A stretch of 64,000 nt of DNA from Forficula auricularia (lineage: Eukaryota > Arthropoda > Insecta > Dermaptera > Forficulidae): assembly GCA_024734495.1 (NCBI GenBank), contig JALMQS010000681.1, positions 7,659,542 through 7,723,541 on the forward strand, read 5' to 3'. Each line of letters begins with the position of its first letter. Positions within the stretch are counted from its first letter, which is position 1. Under the pieces are notes generated by a model that was not told where the DNA came from, ran no database searches, and saw only the letters and a program-made list of their open reading frames with translations. Both the position numbers and the translations under genes were made by a program. Shown here one piece after another: positions 1 to 11,700 of this stretch.

Positions 1-46
1 GGCCTCTACGCCCCTCTGGACCAACACTAACATGCCACTTTCTCAG
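1..46 (+). CDS. Internal exon (3' part) of an unidentified gene
   Basis: Positions 2-46 read in one frame as 15 codons ending in ...NMPLSQ and are followed directly by a GT donor (GTACGA). The end phase is 0 and joins in frame to the acceptor at 1713. The 5' part of the gene lies outside the window. The product is not recognised; the peptide is rich in Ser, Thr and Pro and looks like a disordered tail. This exon is called mainly because it joins cleanly to the next one. Confidence 0.5.
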
Positions 47-1175
47 GTACGACCTTACATAACCAGATATTCAAACGAACAGTTTTCCTTATCGTGTAAA
101 GATTTTGTCTTCTTAATATTATAGTGAAAAGACATAATTTTTAAATATTTTCATATACCTATTTGAGATGTTTTTCCTTAAAAAATTAAAAGAATTTTCT
201 GAAACATAGTTTTGAATTTATTAGAAGAAATCAAGGGGTCTTAGTTAGTTATGCATGGCTGATGATACCGATTCTGATTCTGCATACCAACGATAACTCA
301 AAAATTGAAATTGGGAGAAAGTTCATTCTATTGTGGAAATGTTTCTATTTCTAAACCGAAGAACTGGTTAGATTTTGGCCTGTCTTTCTTTAAGGGGATT
401 CGGGACTGTTTTTCATTTTTATAAGAAAATTCTCAAATTTTTACCATCGAATCATTAATGTATTAAATATTTATTCCCGAAATTTGAAGTTGATCGTCTC
501 TCCCATTACCGAGAAATAAATTATTGAAAATTGTCTCTTTAGCATGGAAGTAAATGGACCGAGTTTTTAAAAGTTCTATAACTTCTATACAAATTATACA
601 ATTTTCAACAAATTTATACGGATCAATAATTCAACTTTTATGAATCGAATGATACATTTTTCAATAGATTTGACAGCCTAGTTAATTAGTTATTCATAAA
701 TGTAAAAAATAAAAAGTTATTTGCAGCCAACAGAATATAACAAAAGCACTAGTGTAGAATTCCAACTCTATTTCTTGAAATCGTTTTTGTGTTAAATAAA
801 TGTTTTTATAATGAGAAAAAAATTTATCTCAATATACTTTTTATTGATATTATCAAAAACAAAGATTTTTATTCGAAATTAATCTCATTATTAACAATTT
901 TTTTTATTAAAAAATTTAGTGGGCAGACGTTGTCACTCTGCAGAAATACAAAATATTTTTTCAAAGATCAACCAGATAGATAAGCTGTCCCGAACTCACT
1001 TAAGAGTGAATGAAAAATGCAGAAATTCAAGGGGGGATCAAATCTTTATATGGTAAACGGTTGAAAAATTCGGCTCCAAACTTGGTATTAATAAGCCACG
1101 CATTTGAGTCAAGTTTCAACCCAAATTTAGCAGAGAAATGACCAAAATTTGCAGATGTAAAATATAGCTTATAAT

Positions 1176-1604
1176 AATTTGAAAGTTTATATTTGAAAAA
1201 TAAGGACAAGTTTTATGTGTGAATTTTTTATTTATTAACCAACGTTTCAGTACGACTTTGACGACTTCTTCAGGGCTTCTACAATTATAAGAACTTTATG
1301 ATATGAATTTACTAAAGTACAATTTCAATTCCAAAACAAACATGTATTAATATATAGTTTACCTACCAAATAAACATGCCACACATTCGTCTATGACTCG
1401 TGACATGACTATTTGGTAGGTAAACTATAAATACATGTTTGTTTCGGAATTGGAATTGTACTTTGTAAATTCATATCATAAAGTTCTTATAATTGTAGAA
1501 GCCCTGAAGAAGTCGGCAAAGTCGACGAAACGTTGGTTGATAAATAAAAAGTCACACATAAAAACTTGTCCTTATTTTCCTAATATAAACTTTCAAATTA
1601 ATAC
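1176..1604. repeat. Foldback element with hammerhead-like motif (copy 1), in the last intron of the plus-strand gene
   Basis: The two halves are inverted copies: the left arm with TTTGAAAGTTTATA...GACAAG at about 1178-1210 is matched by CTTGTCC...TATAAACTTTCAAA at about 1565-1600, and matching blocks continue inwards past GAAACGTT and CTGAAGAAG in both arms. A second member lies at 58035-58278 with the same ends, which shows it is a dispersed mobile repeat. Confidence 0.75.
1496..1540 (+). ncRNA. Hammerhead-ribozyme-like motif in foldback copy 1
   Basis: The order is AGCC, then CTGAAGA (1504-1510), an extra A, GTCG/CGAC as a closed helix II (1512-1515 with 1523-1526), GAAA (1527-1530), then CGTT and GGTT. 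In hammerhead numbering, A15.1-C15.2 would pair with G-U of CGTT, the cleavage residue would be U1534, and GGTT would pair with the AGCC before the core. The extra A after A9 is unusual, although one is known in the chrysanthemum chlorotic mottle viroid hammerhead. Activity is inferred, not shown. Confidence 0.4.
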
Positions 1605-1712
1605 AAATTATGGACGGAAATGATAATAATATATAATAGCTTATAATATCTATTAAATATTTCAGATTAAAAGATAGCGATCTGTAAATTAACATATCTA
1701 TTTGTCTTTCAG

Positions 1713-1898
1713 GATTTCAAATCAGAATCTGCTGCCTATCAAATGCTTGAAGACCACGAGTCCCTTTGCCAGCAACCCTACAATTCGCCCCTATCCACAG
1801 GCGGATATTGTGGGTCTAGCACGACGCTTGGAGGCAACAGCCATACCTTCCTCACGGAGCAACCGCAGCATCCACCTCTTTCGACACACGCCCACTGA
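1713..1898 (+). CDS. Terminal exon of an unidentified gene (C-terminus and stop)
   Basis: The exon starts after a good acceptor (pyrimidine tract then CAG at 1712) and reads 61 codons from DFKSESAAYQMLEDHE to ...PPLSTHAH, ending in TGA at 1896-1898. The region is GC-richer than its surroundings, as expected of coding DNA. The peptide is low-complexity and rich in Ser, Gly, Thr, Gln and His. The short stretches SAAYQML and YNSP weakly recall motifs in the linker of PDZ-LIM (ZASP/Alp) proteins, but they occur in the opposite order, so that identity is only a guess. The gene converges on the minus-strand phosphotransferase gene that ends at 5587. Confidence 0.6.
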   Translation, partial: DFKSESAAYQMLEDHESLCQQPYNSPLSTGGYCGSSTTLGGNSHTFLTEQPQHPPLSTHAH

Positions 1899-2030
1899 CA
1901 TTCGTCTCCACCGCCTCTCAAGCGGATCTCTTCTTCAACCTCTCTCCCATGTATATAGTTACTAAAATGAGAACCTTCTTTTATTCTTAACAGAAAAGAA
2001 AGAATAAAATAAATATAAATATCTATCTTC
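1899..2030 (+). promoter_or_regulatory. 3' UTR and polyadenylation signal of the plus-strand gene
   Basis: After the stop at 1898 the sequence returns to AT-rich, and an AATAAA hexamer lies at 2003-2008, about 105 bases downstream. This is a normal position for a short insect 3' UTR. The cleavage site is not defined. Confidence 0.45.
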
Positions 2031-2675
2031 TACAAACACTTTTAAATCACATAATGAGATATTCACTAGGTTGTTGTTTAAAATAGGAAACAAAAATAAA
2101 AAAATAAAAAATCACCCTTAAAATAATACTAGCCAAAGATTCATCAAACGTTGTTAAACTTTATCGAAACAGTCTTTTTTATTTTTATTTTAAGGGATTA
2201 AAAAGAACTGCGATTACTGTTTGTTTTTCGCCCTATTTTTTGTAAATAATTTTATAATTCTTTAATTTTTACTATTATATTATATTTTGACCAATAAATA
2301 TATTGTATATTTTAACTAGTCATAGAAGTTAATATTTTGACTTATAAAGTGATATTTTTTCAACTTGTGTTATTTTAGATGTCCAATGTTCAACATTCAA
2401 AATGATTTTTTTCTCAAATATAAAATTAAAAAAAAATGTTTTCTAATCTTTTTTTCTTACCTTTGAGTCTTCTCACATATTTTCTATATTTTAATTTTAT
2501 TTTTATCAATTTTGGCTAATTGAAAAAAAAATCTTCCCTCTCACAGATATACGTACCTTTAAATTTCAGAACAAATCCTTGATTCGTGATTGATTTTTAT
2601 TTTTAAATTAATTTTATTTTTAAAATTTTTGAAACTTAAACTTAAACCAAAGATGCAGCTTAATAATACTATTTC
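2031..2675. other. AT-rich intergenic stretch
   Basis: Homopolymeric A/T tracts and no long frame. Nothing supportable was seen here. Confidence 0.4.
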
Positions 2676-3197
2676 TTAAGGTAGTTCTTTCACAAATGCA
2701 AAATTTCAAGAAGTCTTCGAAACTTGGAATATAAATCATTAAAAGCATAATAAACACACTGTTAAAATTTGAAGACGATTTACCACACCAATCATGAAAT
2801 AATTGCAATTAAAAATGAAATTTTTTACATATATGGTAGATTGGGAAAAGGGTGGGAAAATGATCATTATTTTATTTTTTTTCATTGAAGGACTTTCACT
2901 ATCTTGATGAAAAACTAATATTTGTTAGAATAATACTTTTAGAGTAACTTAAAAAAAATTGAAATTATTTACCTCGTAGTTTTGATAAAAAAAAATATAT
3001 ATTTGGGCGATTATTTTTAGTGGAGGGGATATAATATCAATGGCTTGGAAAAGATCGATTCATAAAGAGAATATAGTAGTGTACAAAGTACAGTCACGTT
3101 AAAAAACATAACCTAAAATTTTAGCACCGTTCATATTTATAGAGTGGTTACGAGGCTAAAACTTTTTGTGTGGATTGTCGCGAAAGAACCTCCTTAA
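2676..3197. mobile_element. MITE, family B (TTAAGGTAGTTCTTTC ends)
   Basis: It begins TTAAGGTAGTTCTTTCAC and ends in the inverse, GCGAAAGAACCTCCTTAA. Similar copies lie at 32208-33432 (interrupted), 40872-41412 (opposite orientation) and 43096-43413 (partial). No coding capacity was seen, so it is a non-autonomous DNA element. The TTAAGGTAGTT..TTTC ends are also shared with the larger family A (36835-37551 and 56450-57319). Confidence 0.75.
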
Positions 3198-3412
3198 ATC
3201 AAATTTGAGTCAATAAGCTAAAATTATATAATATTTTTACTAATTCAAAAGATTTTTGAGCCTAAAATCTAATCTCCTATTGCAATTGAAATAACAAGAT
3301 TTTTTAACAGCAAAATGAGCTCTCTCGTTCGTAGTTATAAATGATTTTTAATTTGACACATATTATGAAGAATTTTATAAGGTTAAACTTTTTAATATTC
3401 CAGAAACTGTTG

Positions 3413-3700
3413 TTTTTTTATGATATTGTTACGGCAAGTATTTACACGAAGAATGTGGAACTTCTTTACCTCAGTAAATAACCCCTATATCGTGAAAAGA
3501 AAGAGGAAGATGAAGAAATTTTAGGGGCTGAGTCGGGAGTCGAAGGTACGGTGCGGATCTTGGACAACTGAAGGTTATAGGTCTCGGGAAAAAATGTGTC
3601 AGGAAGTGAGCTCTAGTCCTAGAAGTCATATAGCTAAGCAAATTGGCGAATGCGTTATTTATATTTATATTCATTTTGACAGCGAAGGGGTGATGAGTGT
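3413..3700 (-). pseudogene. 3' remnant of a non-LTR retrotransposon (Jockey/CR1-like)
   Basis: Read on the minus strand this is a decayed copy of the C-terminus and 3' tail of the element at 45068-45672: the words around NAFAN and the order of conserved blocks agree, and a run of A lies at the low-coordinate end (about 3413-3419). Frames are broken. The 5' part is missing, as is usual for dead non-LTR insertions. Confidence 0.6.
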
Positions 3701-3914
3701 TCTAAAATCACGTGCTGCTTATAAATTAAGCTTTATGAGGTGTGGGGATCAACTCATCATAACAAACACCATGAGTGAGAAACCAGTACATCCATAGAAA
3801 TTATTGATTAAAAATAATTAAAATGTTGTGGTACTCCGAGTAGCATATCAGTGAATAAAATTATATTATGTTACATGTTATCCCGTAAACTTTATAATAA
3901 CGCGCTATGAATCT

Positions 3915-4308
3915 ACAGTGAAACCCCTCAAAACCGAAATCCCAGAAAACCCGAACGCAAAAAAGAGAAACTTATTTATTTAGCCATAAAACTCTTATGT
4001 GTATATTCTACATTATAATCTTATTTTACATAATTAGTTGAAAAATTAACAAAGAAGTACAGTTAGCATACCTAACAATGTGTAAATGTGTCTACATACT
4101 TATGTCATACAGGATTGAAAAAGGTAAAAGTTGGTTATTGAAATTCTTTAGGTTAATTACTTTGCAAAAACAATGAAATAATAATAGAAAAACACAAAAT
4201 TTCACTAATCTTTCACTTGTTATCAGTTATCTTCATTTGTCGAAGCTGCTTTCGGCTAATCCGAATAGACTACAGCTCCAATTAGTTCGGATTTGAGGGA
4301 TTTCACTG
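3915..4308. mobile_element. TA-flanked MITE, pogo/Tigger-like ends
   Basis: The ends are inverted repeats beginning CAGTGAAACCCCTCAAA (left) and, read inwards from the right, CAGTGAAATCCCTCAAATCC. TA dinucleotides flank both sides (3913-3914 and 4309-4310). This fits a non-autonomous Tc1/mariner-pogo element: TA duplication and CAGTGAAAC-type ends are typical of pogo/Tigger. No transposase remains. Confidence 0.7.
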
Positions 4309-4987
4309 TATATAATTTCACTAAGATTGTTTCCTCTTTTAATTTTACAATCTTTCGATTTAAAAATATGATTAAAAATTATTGAAAATAGCTCATTGTG
4401 AGTAATTTTGATTTAAATTATCTTGAATGATATAAAATAATTAGCTTGGATTACAGATTAAAAAAAAGCCACACACCACTTTGATTTCAACATTTTTTTA
4501 AACTATAAAGTTCCTTATCAAATAAGAGCTTGGACTATTTGAAAATCATGAGTTAATTGTAAGATAAAAATAAGTTGACATCTTGAAAATATTATTAATG
4601 CTCAAAAGGGTTTAATATTTTTTCCATGAAGATACAACCCGCAAAACAGATACTAATATAAGCCGTTCTCTACCCAAGTGTCTAAGGTAAATTTGCAAAC
4701 AGCAGGCATAGTCTCTTAGATCAAGATTTCTAATACTTTTTAATAAAAGTACAAATGTTGTACTCGATTTCTTAAAATTATAGGGAACCGCCTTAAAGAA
4801 CTATTATTTTTCGGTACGGGAAATTTTAAGGGTTATATTCTGCATTATAAAATAAAACAATTATTTGTATAATGATCCTTTCTTAATTTCCTTAAAAGAA
4901 TTTTAAGAAGTATAGTTTGGATTTTTCGTTTTTGGAATTATTAATCTCTATATTTGGACACTTCTCAATTTGTCATTTCCAGAAATC

Positions 4988-5463
4988 CGACCCTCGACAG
5001 GCAAGAACGGCGGAGCGATCTTAGGCCAGGGGGGGGGGGGGATCAAAACTTGGAAAGTGATGTAGAAAATTTTGAAGCAAATTGGTACAATTTAATCCAT
5101 TTTTAGCAGTTTGTAGCTGTGGTTTTATTGAAAACTGAAAGAAAAAAGAGTTTAAATTTTTGTTTGTAGTTATAATGAGTTTAGGTTCAAAATATAATAA
5201 AATAAAACAAAATTAATTAGCAATATATACTTGTATTATTCTTAGTAAATATGAGTAATAAACTTATGTAACTAGGAAAACAAAACCTTTGTTCATAAAA
5301 AAAAGAATTAATTAAGAAACTACCGGTAACCGGTAATTAATATTGAATAAATTGGACATGATCTTAAGACACTAAAGGAGGTCCGCTAACCCCCTTGCCC
5401 CGTAGACAAATTCCCAGGGGGGTCAGCTGACCCCACGGTTCCGCCGTCCCTGTCGACAGGGTC
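4988..5463. mobile_element. Inverted-repeat element in the 3' flank of phosphotransferase gene 1
   Basis: The left end GACCCTCGACAGG..ACGGCGGA and the right end, read inwards, GACCCTGTCGACAGGGACGGCGGA are imperfect inverted repeats. A run of 12 G (about 5029-5040) and C/G tracts near the right end stand out in AT-rich DNA. The element ends about 125 bases past the stop codon, so it may supply part of the 3' UTR. The class is unknown. Confidence 0.5.
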
Positions 5464-5586
5464 AGTACATTGAGTTTTCGTGTTATGACTTGTTGATGTA
5501 TGTGGGCGACAGAGAGATAATGATATTCAGAGTACAGTCTCTCAGTCACTAGTATTTGTTGTATTTGCAAATAAGCAAACCAGTTT

Positions 5587-5732
5587 TCAGTCGCGTTTTC
5601 CTTCATTTGTCACGAGTTCAATGTAGCCTGAGTCGGCCGCAAGTAAAACCGTATCTCCTGTTTTGAAGAGTTTCGTAGCTCCGTGGGCGCCCACTAAACA
5701 AGGCAATCCGTATTCTCGAGCGACCACCGCAC
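5587..5732 (-). CDS. Gene 1 last exon: phosphohistidine domain C-terminus
   Basis: The acceptor CTGTTCAG precedes 5732. The first two bases finish the Gly codon split from the previous exon, then AVVAREYGLPCLVGA follows, the strand and helix after the catalytic His. The peptide ends ...IELVTNEGKRD with TGA at 5589-5587. This is 146 bases against 152 in gene 2. The stop falls where bacterial homologues end, soon after the TGD-x-hydrophobic-AAD-x-G block. Confidence 0.9.
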
Positions 5733-8700
5733 CTGAACAGATTTAATTCAAATCATCAAACTTACTTAAATATATAAAAGCCAGTCCAAAGATATATGTT
5801 CACCACACGATTTCCAATTATAATAACCGACCATATTTTAAATCATTCTCTTTATTTTCTTTCTTTAAATTTGTGCACTGGAAACCAAAAACTTTCTAAG
5901 GGTAATTTTTATAGAAGAGCAATTTTTATACTAAAACCTGTTTATTTTCTGGGTAATAATCAGCTTAAATTTAAAATATCACCATTACTCTACCATTTAA
6001 CATTACCTACTGATATATAGGTGTTTAACAAGATTTTTCAACTACACCCCTACAAAATGACTCTTTTCTTCAATTTCTCTCTGAAAATTTATAGTATATG
6101 TAACATAATTCTTGTTAACAACACCATATTGGAAAAATTGTTAAGGCCGGTTTTGAAGAAATTGCCAAAAAATTGCTTAGATTAAAAAGAATACTTCTGG
6201 CTTTTTTTGATTTCATCTAAAATCTTTTTAGTACTATTCGACAAAACTTAAGTCAAAATTGTGTTAGTCTACGAGTATCATTTATGAAATATAGTCGTTT
6301 CAAATAGTTTTAAGCATGCCTATTCAGCTCACCTCCTTTAATCTCAATCGGAATAAATTTTATGCTCGTCACTATAATTCTTGAAAAACGTATTAATTCA
6401 AAAAATAATAGTTTCATTTTGGAACAAATTGAAAGGAACCAAAGCTTTGTTCTTTATCAGTAGAGACCGGATTCCTATGGAATTGCATATTTTGTTTGCC
6501 GCCACATGCGACACAGGGGATCAATATTATCTATCCGAATCATGCATCTAGGATACTGTGGGTTAAATTTTATGCTGCATATTTTTGCATATTTGAGTAA
6601 TATTGCATAAAATTGCATATTTGAAGATATGCATATTGCATATTATTCAATATTTAAATGATTTTTTGTTAAATATTGTATATTTCGCGCATAATACAGA
6701 TTTTTTAAAAGTAAATTTTCGGAGAAAGAATGAAAAAAATGAAGAAATAAAACAGGGGGACACCAATTTAAATTCGAATAAAACTGAAATAGTGTAAATG
6801 TAGAGATCAGATTATAGCAAGTCAAATATTTTTTTTTGGTGTCTATAGCTTACTTTATCAGCAATTTATTTCATAGCACTCCTTCAAATATATTCTCTTT
6901 TTGTCTTCAATTTTAATTTTTTAGTGCATAAAAAATTTTATTTTGCCATTTTTTACTGCATAAATTTGCATATTTCGCCGTATTTTGCATATTACTTGCA
7001 TATTTCAACATTTTTAACTGCATATTTTGGCAGTTTTTACTGCATAAAAATCCGGTCTCTAGTTATCAGCTACTATACTCGTTTAGCCTTAAGTTTTAAA
7101 TTTCATTTGTGGGCAATTGCCGTCTCCGAAAACAGGGGGTAATACACCCACACACAGACAACTTTTGGTCGCTTTTTAGGCTTCAGGACCAGCCCTTTTC
7201 CTTTTTATTAATTTTCATTCATTCAACGCTTTCATTTATTTTCACCTAAAATTGATTAAGTGAACTTGATTTAGGCTTGGAGATGTAAACTCTCAAAATG
7301 AGAACAGCTCGAAGAAGGAATGCAATCCACTTATGTAAATATATATTAAAATTGGAAATAAAGAGAGTTGACTGGATTACCATGCGAGATAAGGCCGCCC
7401 AATTCGGTGACTAGGCCCGAAATTTTAGGGAAATATGGACTCCAGCCGATATCTGTGGAGTAAGTGATCAGAATATCTCCTTGTTGAATATGAAAAGCTT
7501 CTTGAATGTCCAGAACTACACAGGCTCTGCCTCTCACGGTGCCATTAGAGACCGGAGTTGCTTCCAAACGGGAAATCCCGTCTTCAAAGTTATATTCGCT
7601 TTCCTAAAATTAATAAAAACAATTAATATATTATAATAATTCATCAGAAAAAAGACTTTCAGTCCCAGTCAAACTCACATCAACCACTTTTATACAACTC
7701 CAGAGTTAGATGTCGAAAATTTGTTATTAAAAATTATAACTGATTTCAAAGAACCATTTAACGGTCTTTTTGGTTTTATAAATAAATAATTAAAAATCAA
7801 ATTAAATAGAATTTATTAATATAATACCATGGAGCTGTTTTCATTTGGGAAAGTAATTTTTGTCGGCATAAGTGTGAGAGGGTTAATCTCATTAATAATA
7901 AGTTCAATTTCCAGATAAGGTGATTCATTGTTTAATTTTTAAAATGTAACATCGTTAATTTAATTCCAATTTAATATTGTTAAATCCTTCCTAACTTTGG
8001 GAATTCAACTTAGCCTTTATAAAATTTCCAAGATTCTTTCAATCATGTTGACACAATCGTTATATGTTTCTTTTATAATTAAAACGAAATCCGAATTTGT
8101 GGTTGGTATATCTAATACGGAGGAGTGAACCGCGATTGGAATTAGTTATATAAATAGTCTTTGGAATTACTTTGGAATTCATTAGATAATCTATTGTCTT
8201 CTACTTGGAAATGAAAGTGGAAGTGGAAGTAGGTGTACACGATTTTAGGTCGCGGTTCACCCCTCGTCTAATACCAATCCCATTTGAATAGCATTATTTG
8301 CAAGTTGTTCCACATATCATTGCCTTTAACTTTAATCATTAATTAAAACTAGCTAAAACCCTATTATTTACTGAGTTGAAAAGGAAATTAAACATTTATA
8401 TTTCGGGTTCTTTCTCCTAGTATAAAGGCGAAATGTGGTCTAGATATGTTAAATTTATTTTTAGAATAAATATATGAAATCTCGCTAGTATACCTTTATG
8501 AATTGTGGAATTCCAATCCAAAGTTCAGGAAATTTAAATTTATTCCAATTCTTATAATATCGTTGTCTTCTCCACGCTCTGAAAAAATATTCATTTACTT
8601 GATGACATAAAAATATACGAGAGATTAAAAAAAATCAAACTCAAATTTCTGATAGTAGTAGAGTTAATTTTTTTAAATAAAATCACGAGAGGTTGTAAAT

Positions 8701-11700
8701 TACTAAATGAGAAGTGTTGCAACACAAGCTATTTATTAAATAATTTGATAATTTTTTTACTTGTTTAAAAAATGAATTTAAATTATTTAATATTTTCATA
8801 AAATACAAAAAAGTAGATATTTTCGATTTTTAATTTTTTAAATAAAAATATAAGTTTCAAAAGTAATTAAATTGCTTTATAATAACAAAGGTTTATTATT
8901 AAATCAAAATGTACCGGTTCCAGGGGATTTTAGGAATTTATAACCTAACTCCAAATAAATCTTCGTGAATAACATCCACTACTAATAATCTCGACAAGAA
9001 AATCTTATCAATTTAAATTAATTATTACTATGAAGCTTAGTCACTCACTTGTCTATCAGCTGTGGATCTGATTTTTCGGAAAGTTGCCCTAATTCCGTGT
9101 GAGTCAAATGCCAGACAAGATTTGCTTCTGGCAAACGCCCCTTTCGAACAAGGAGCTGAGCAAATCGCAAATAACCCTCTCGAAATTTATTCACCATAAG
9201 GATGAAAGCGTACTTGGACCATTCTCTTTTCTCGACGCAATTTTGTGCCCATGGTCTTATCCAATTATTAACGAGATATCCTTTGAATCCCTTAACAGTA
9301 GGTTTACTGGAATCACAATCAGGACGATTATTGTGTGATTGCGTGCACAAGGAACGTAAAATATCACAAACTTGTTCTGGATTCATTTTCCATGTTTCGG
9401 ATGCAAATTCCATTTCATTTAAACATCTGAAATTTAGAAATTATAAATTTAAATATACATTCGGGTCTATTTTTAGAATCACATTTTTAATCAGTAAAAG
9501 TTGAGCTAGAATTTTCAGATAATTTAGAAAAAGTTTAATTGGTTGAAAGAGGACCCATTTTGCAACTGTGGTCATTCATCTTTCAGAGATATTTGGGATA
9601 TAATAGTAATTTGGAAAAAATAAATTGTTTCTATTTGGAGATCAGGAAAGAGGTTGAACAAACATGAACATATTTACTCTCCGGAAATAAAATTAACAAA
9701 CAAAATGTTAAAGGACTTTTTAGCGATTGGACCTCTAACTAAATATGAATAAAACATCAGATCAAATAATACGATTAATTAAAATTATCAGTAAATAACA
9801 AGTGGAGTGAGGCAGAGCGATTCGTTAAGTCCTTTGCTCTTCGATCTCATTATGGATAAAATTTGAGCATATTTGAGGACCCAAATTGATTACAAAATGG
9901 GAGAAGACTCCATGCAGGGTGTGTGTTATGCTGATGACGTGGTTTTGGAGTCGGAGGGCGAGGAAAATTTGCAAACTCTCTTATCTCAATTCGATCAAAT
10001 TGCAGAAAGATTAAATTAGGAAATATCTATTGAAAAAACAAAATGTATTGTGATAGAAAAAGAACAGCTTAAGTCTGAAATCAAACTTAAAAAGACAACA
10101 TTAGATCAAGTTGAAAAATTTAACTATTTGGGAGCCGAGATCTCAGCCAAGAGCTTAAAAACCAAGTAACAAAAGAAGCTAGAATAGCTGGATGTCTATA
10201 TGATTTGGTCTGGAAAAACAAACATATGTCAGCAAAAAGCAAAGTACGGATTTATAAGACCTGCATACGTCCAGTGTTGACATATGCAGCAGAAACCAGA
10301 CCATCAACAATTATCTCCGAACAACTTCTCCGAACAACAGAGATGAGAATAATAAGGGCTATACACGGGAAAACATTAACGGATAGAATCCGCAGCAAAG
10401 ATCTAAGAGAACTAGGCAAAATCCAGGATATAGTGGAATGGATCGATATGAGAAAAAGAGGATGGTGGAACATGTGGAACGAATGACGGATGCCTTGCAA
10501 AAATCGTGAAAGAAAATCGACCACGTGGCATATGGAGCAGAGGGCGGCCGAAAAAAAGATGGAAAGATGTCCCAGCAAGAAACTAATGTCTCTATATTCT
10601 TTTTTTCTTATTGGAAGAACAGGCAGAAGCCTATAAAGAAGATGAAGAAGAAGAAGATTAAATATTGAATTTATGTTAAAATAAATTAATAATTCACCTA
10701 TGTAGGTACTGTCTAAATGGTTTCTGTTCCTGGAGATGATAAAGAAAAAATAGATTAAATTTCAAGTTTTTCCCTATCACTGTAAAATTATTTTTCGTTC
10801 ACCTTATTTTCATTGAAAAAATTATTATCTTGTGAAATTAGGTTTCGTCAATTATTTTTTATAATTTTAAACTAAAAATACAGAATAAAGGTTTTCAACC
10901 TTTTTGAATAAAATGAAATCGTACAATTGCATTAAGGGCGCAGCCAGAAAATTTTTCCGGGGGGGGGGGTTTGGAAATCCGCCCAATGGTTAGGAGAGTA
11001 TGCATTAACTCCTAGGTTTAGAACAGATGCCCAGATTAATAAATTAGAAAAAATATAAAAAATTATATCCCTAAGACAAAAAGTTTGGACCTTAAGTAAT
11101 ATGAAAACTGTCAGCTTCCTAGCCCGAATTTTATATGCCCAAAATTTAAATCAAAATCTAGTCCACTTTGTGTATAGGTATTCTGAAGAAAGCTTTTCCT
11201 CCTGAAAAAGAGACTTTTATTGCAGTTATTCTTTTAATGATTATGAAACTACCTATGACCATGACGATCTAAAAATTGATCAAGTGCTTTGGCTTGTTCA
11301 GGTCGATGTTGCCGAAGCCATTCTTGAGTTCGTCCAGAAGGTGCAGTGGCTAACTCAGGTCCAGCTGCTTTAGCAATTGACCCAAGTAAGAAAGGAATCT
11401 CGCCCGAAATCAATTCTTTATTGGAATTGGATAAAAAGTGGGCTAGTTGCGATTTTAATTCAGAATTTATTTCCTGTTTAGAGTTGGCTAAAAATGATAC
11501 AAGTATAATCTGAAACAGAAAATTAAAAATTGTTTTACCCTATAGAGTAACAGATTGGTTAATTATTTATAAGGAATAAATCAAAGAGTGAGACTTCTGC
11601 TCGAGGTAAAATAGTAATATTATTTGAGATGTTATAGGCCAAGGGTGGTTAACCTGCGGCACACCATATTTTGCGGCCCGCGCATGGTATAACAAATATA

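Noticed and set aside
1027..1209. 60-codon minus-strand frame near the start of the window
   Set aside because: It overlaps the foldback arm, has no splice signals and no recognised domain.
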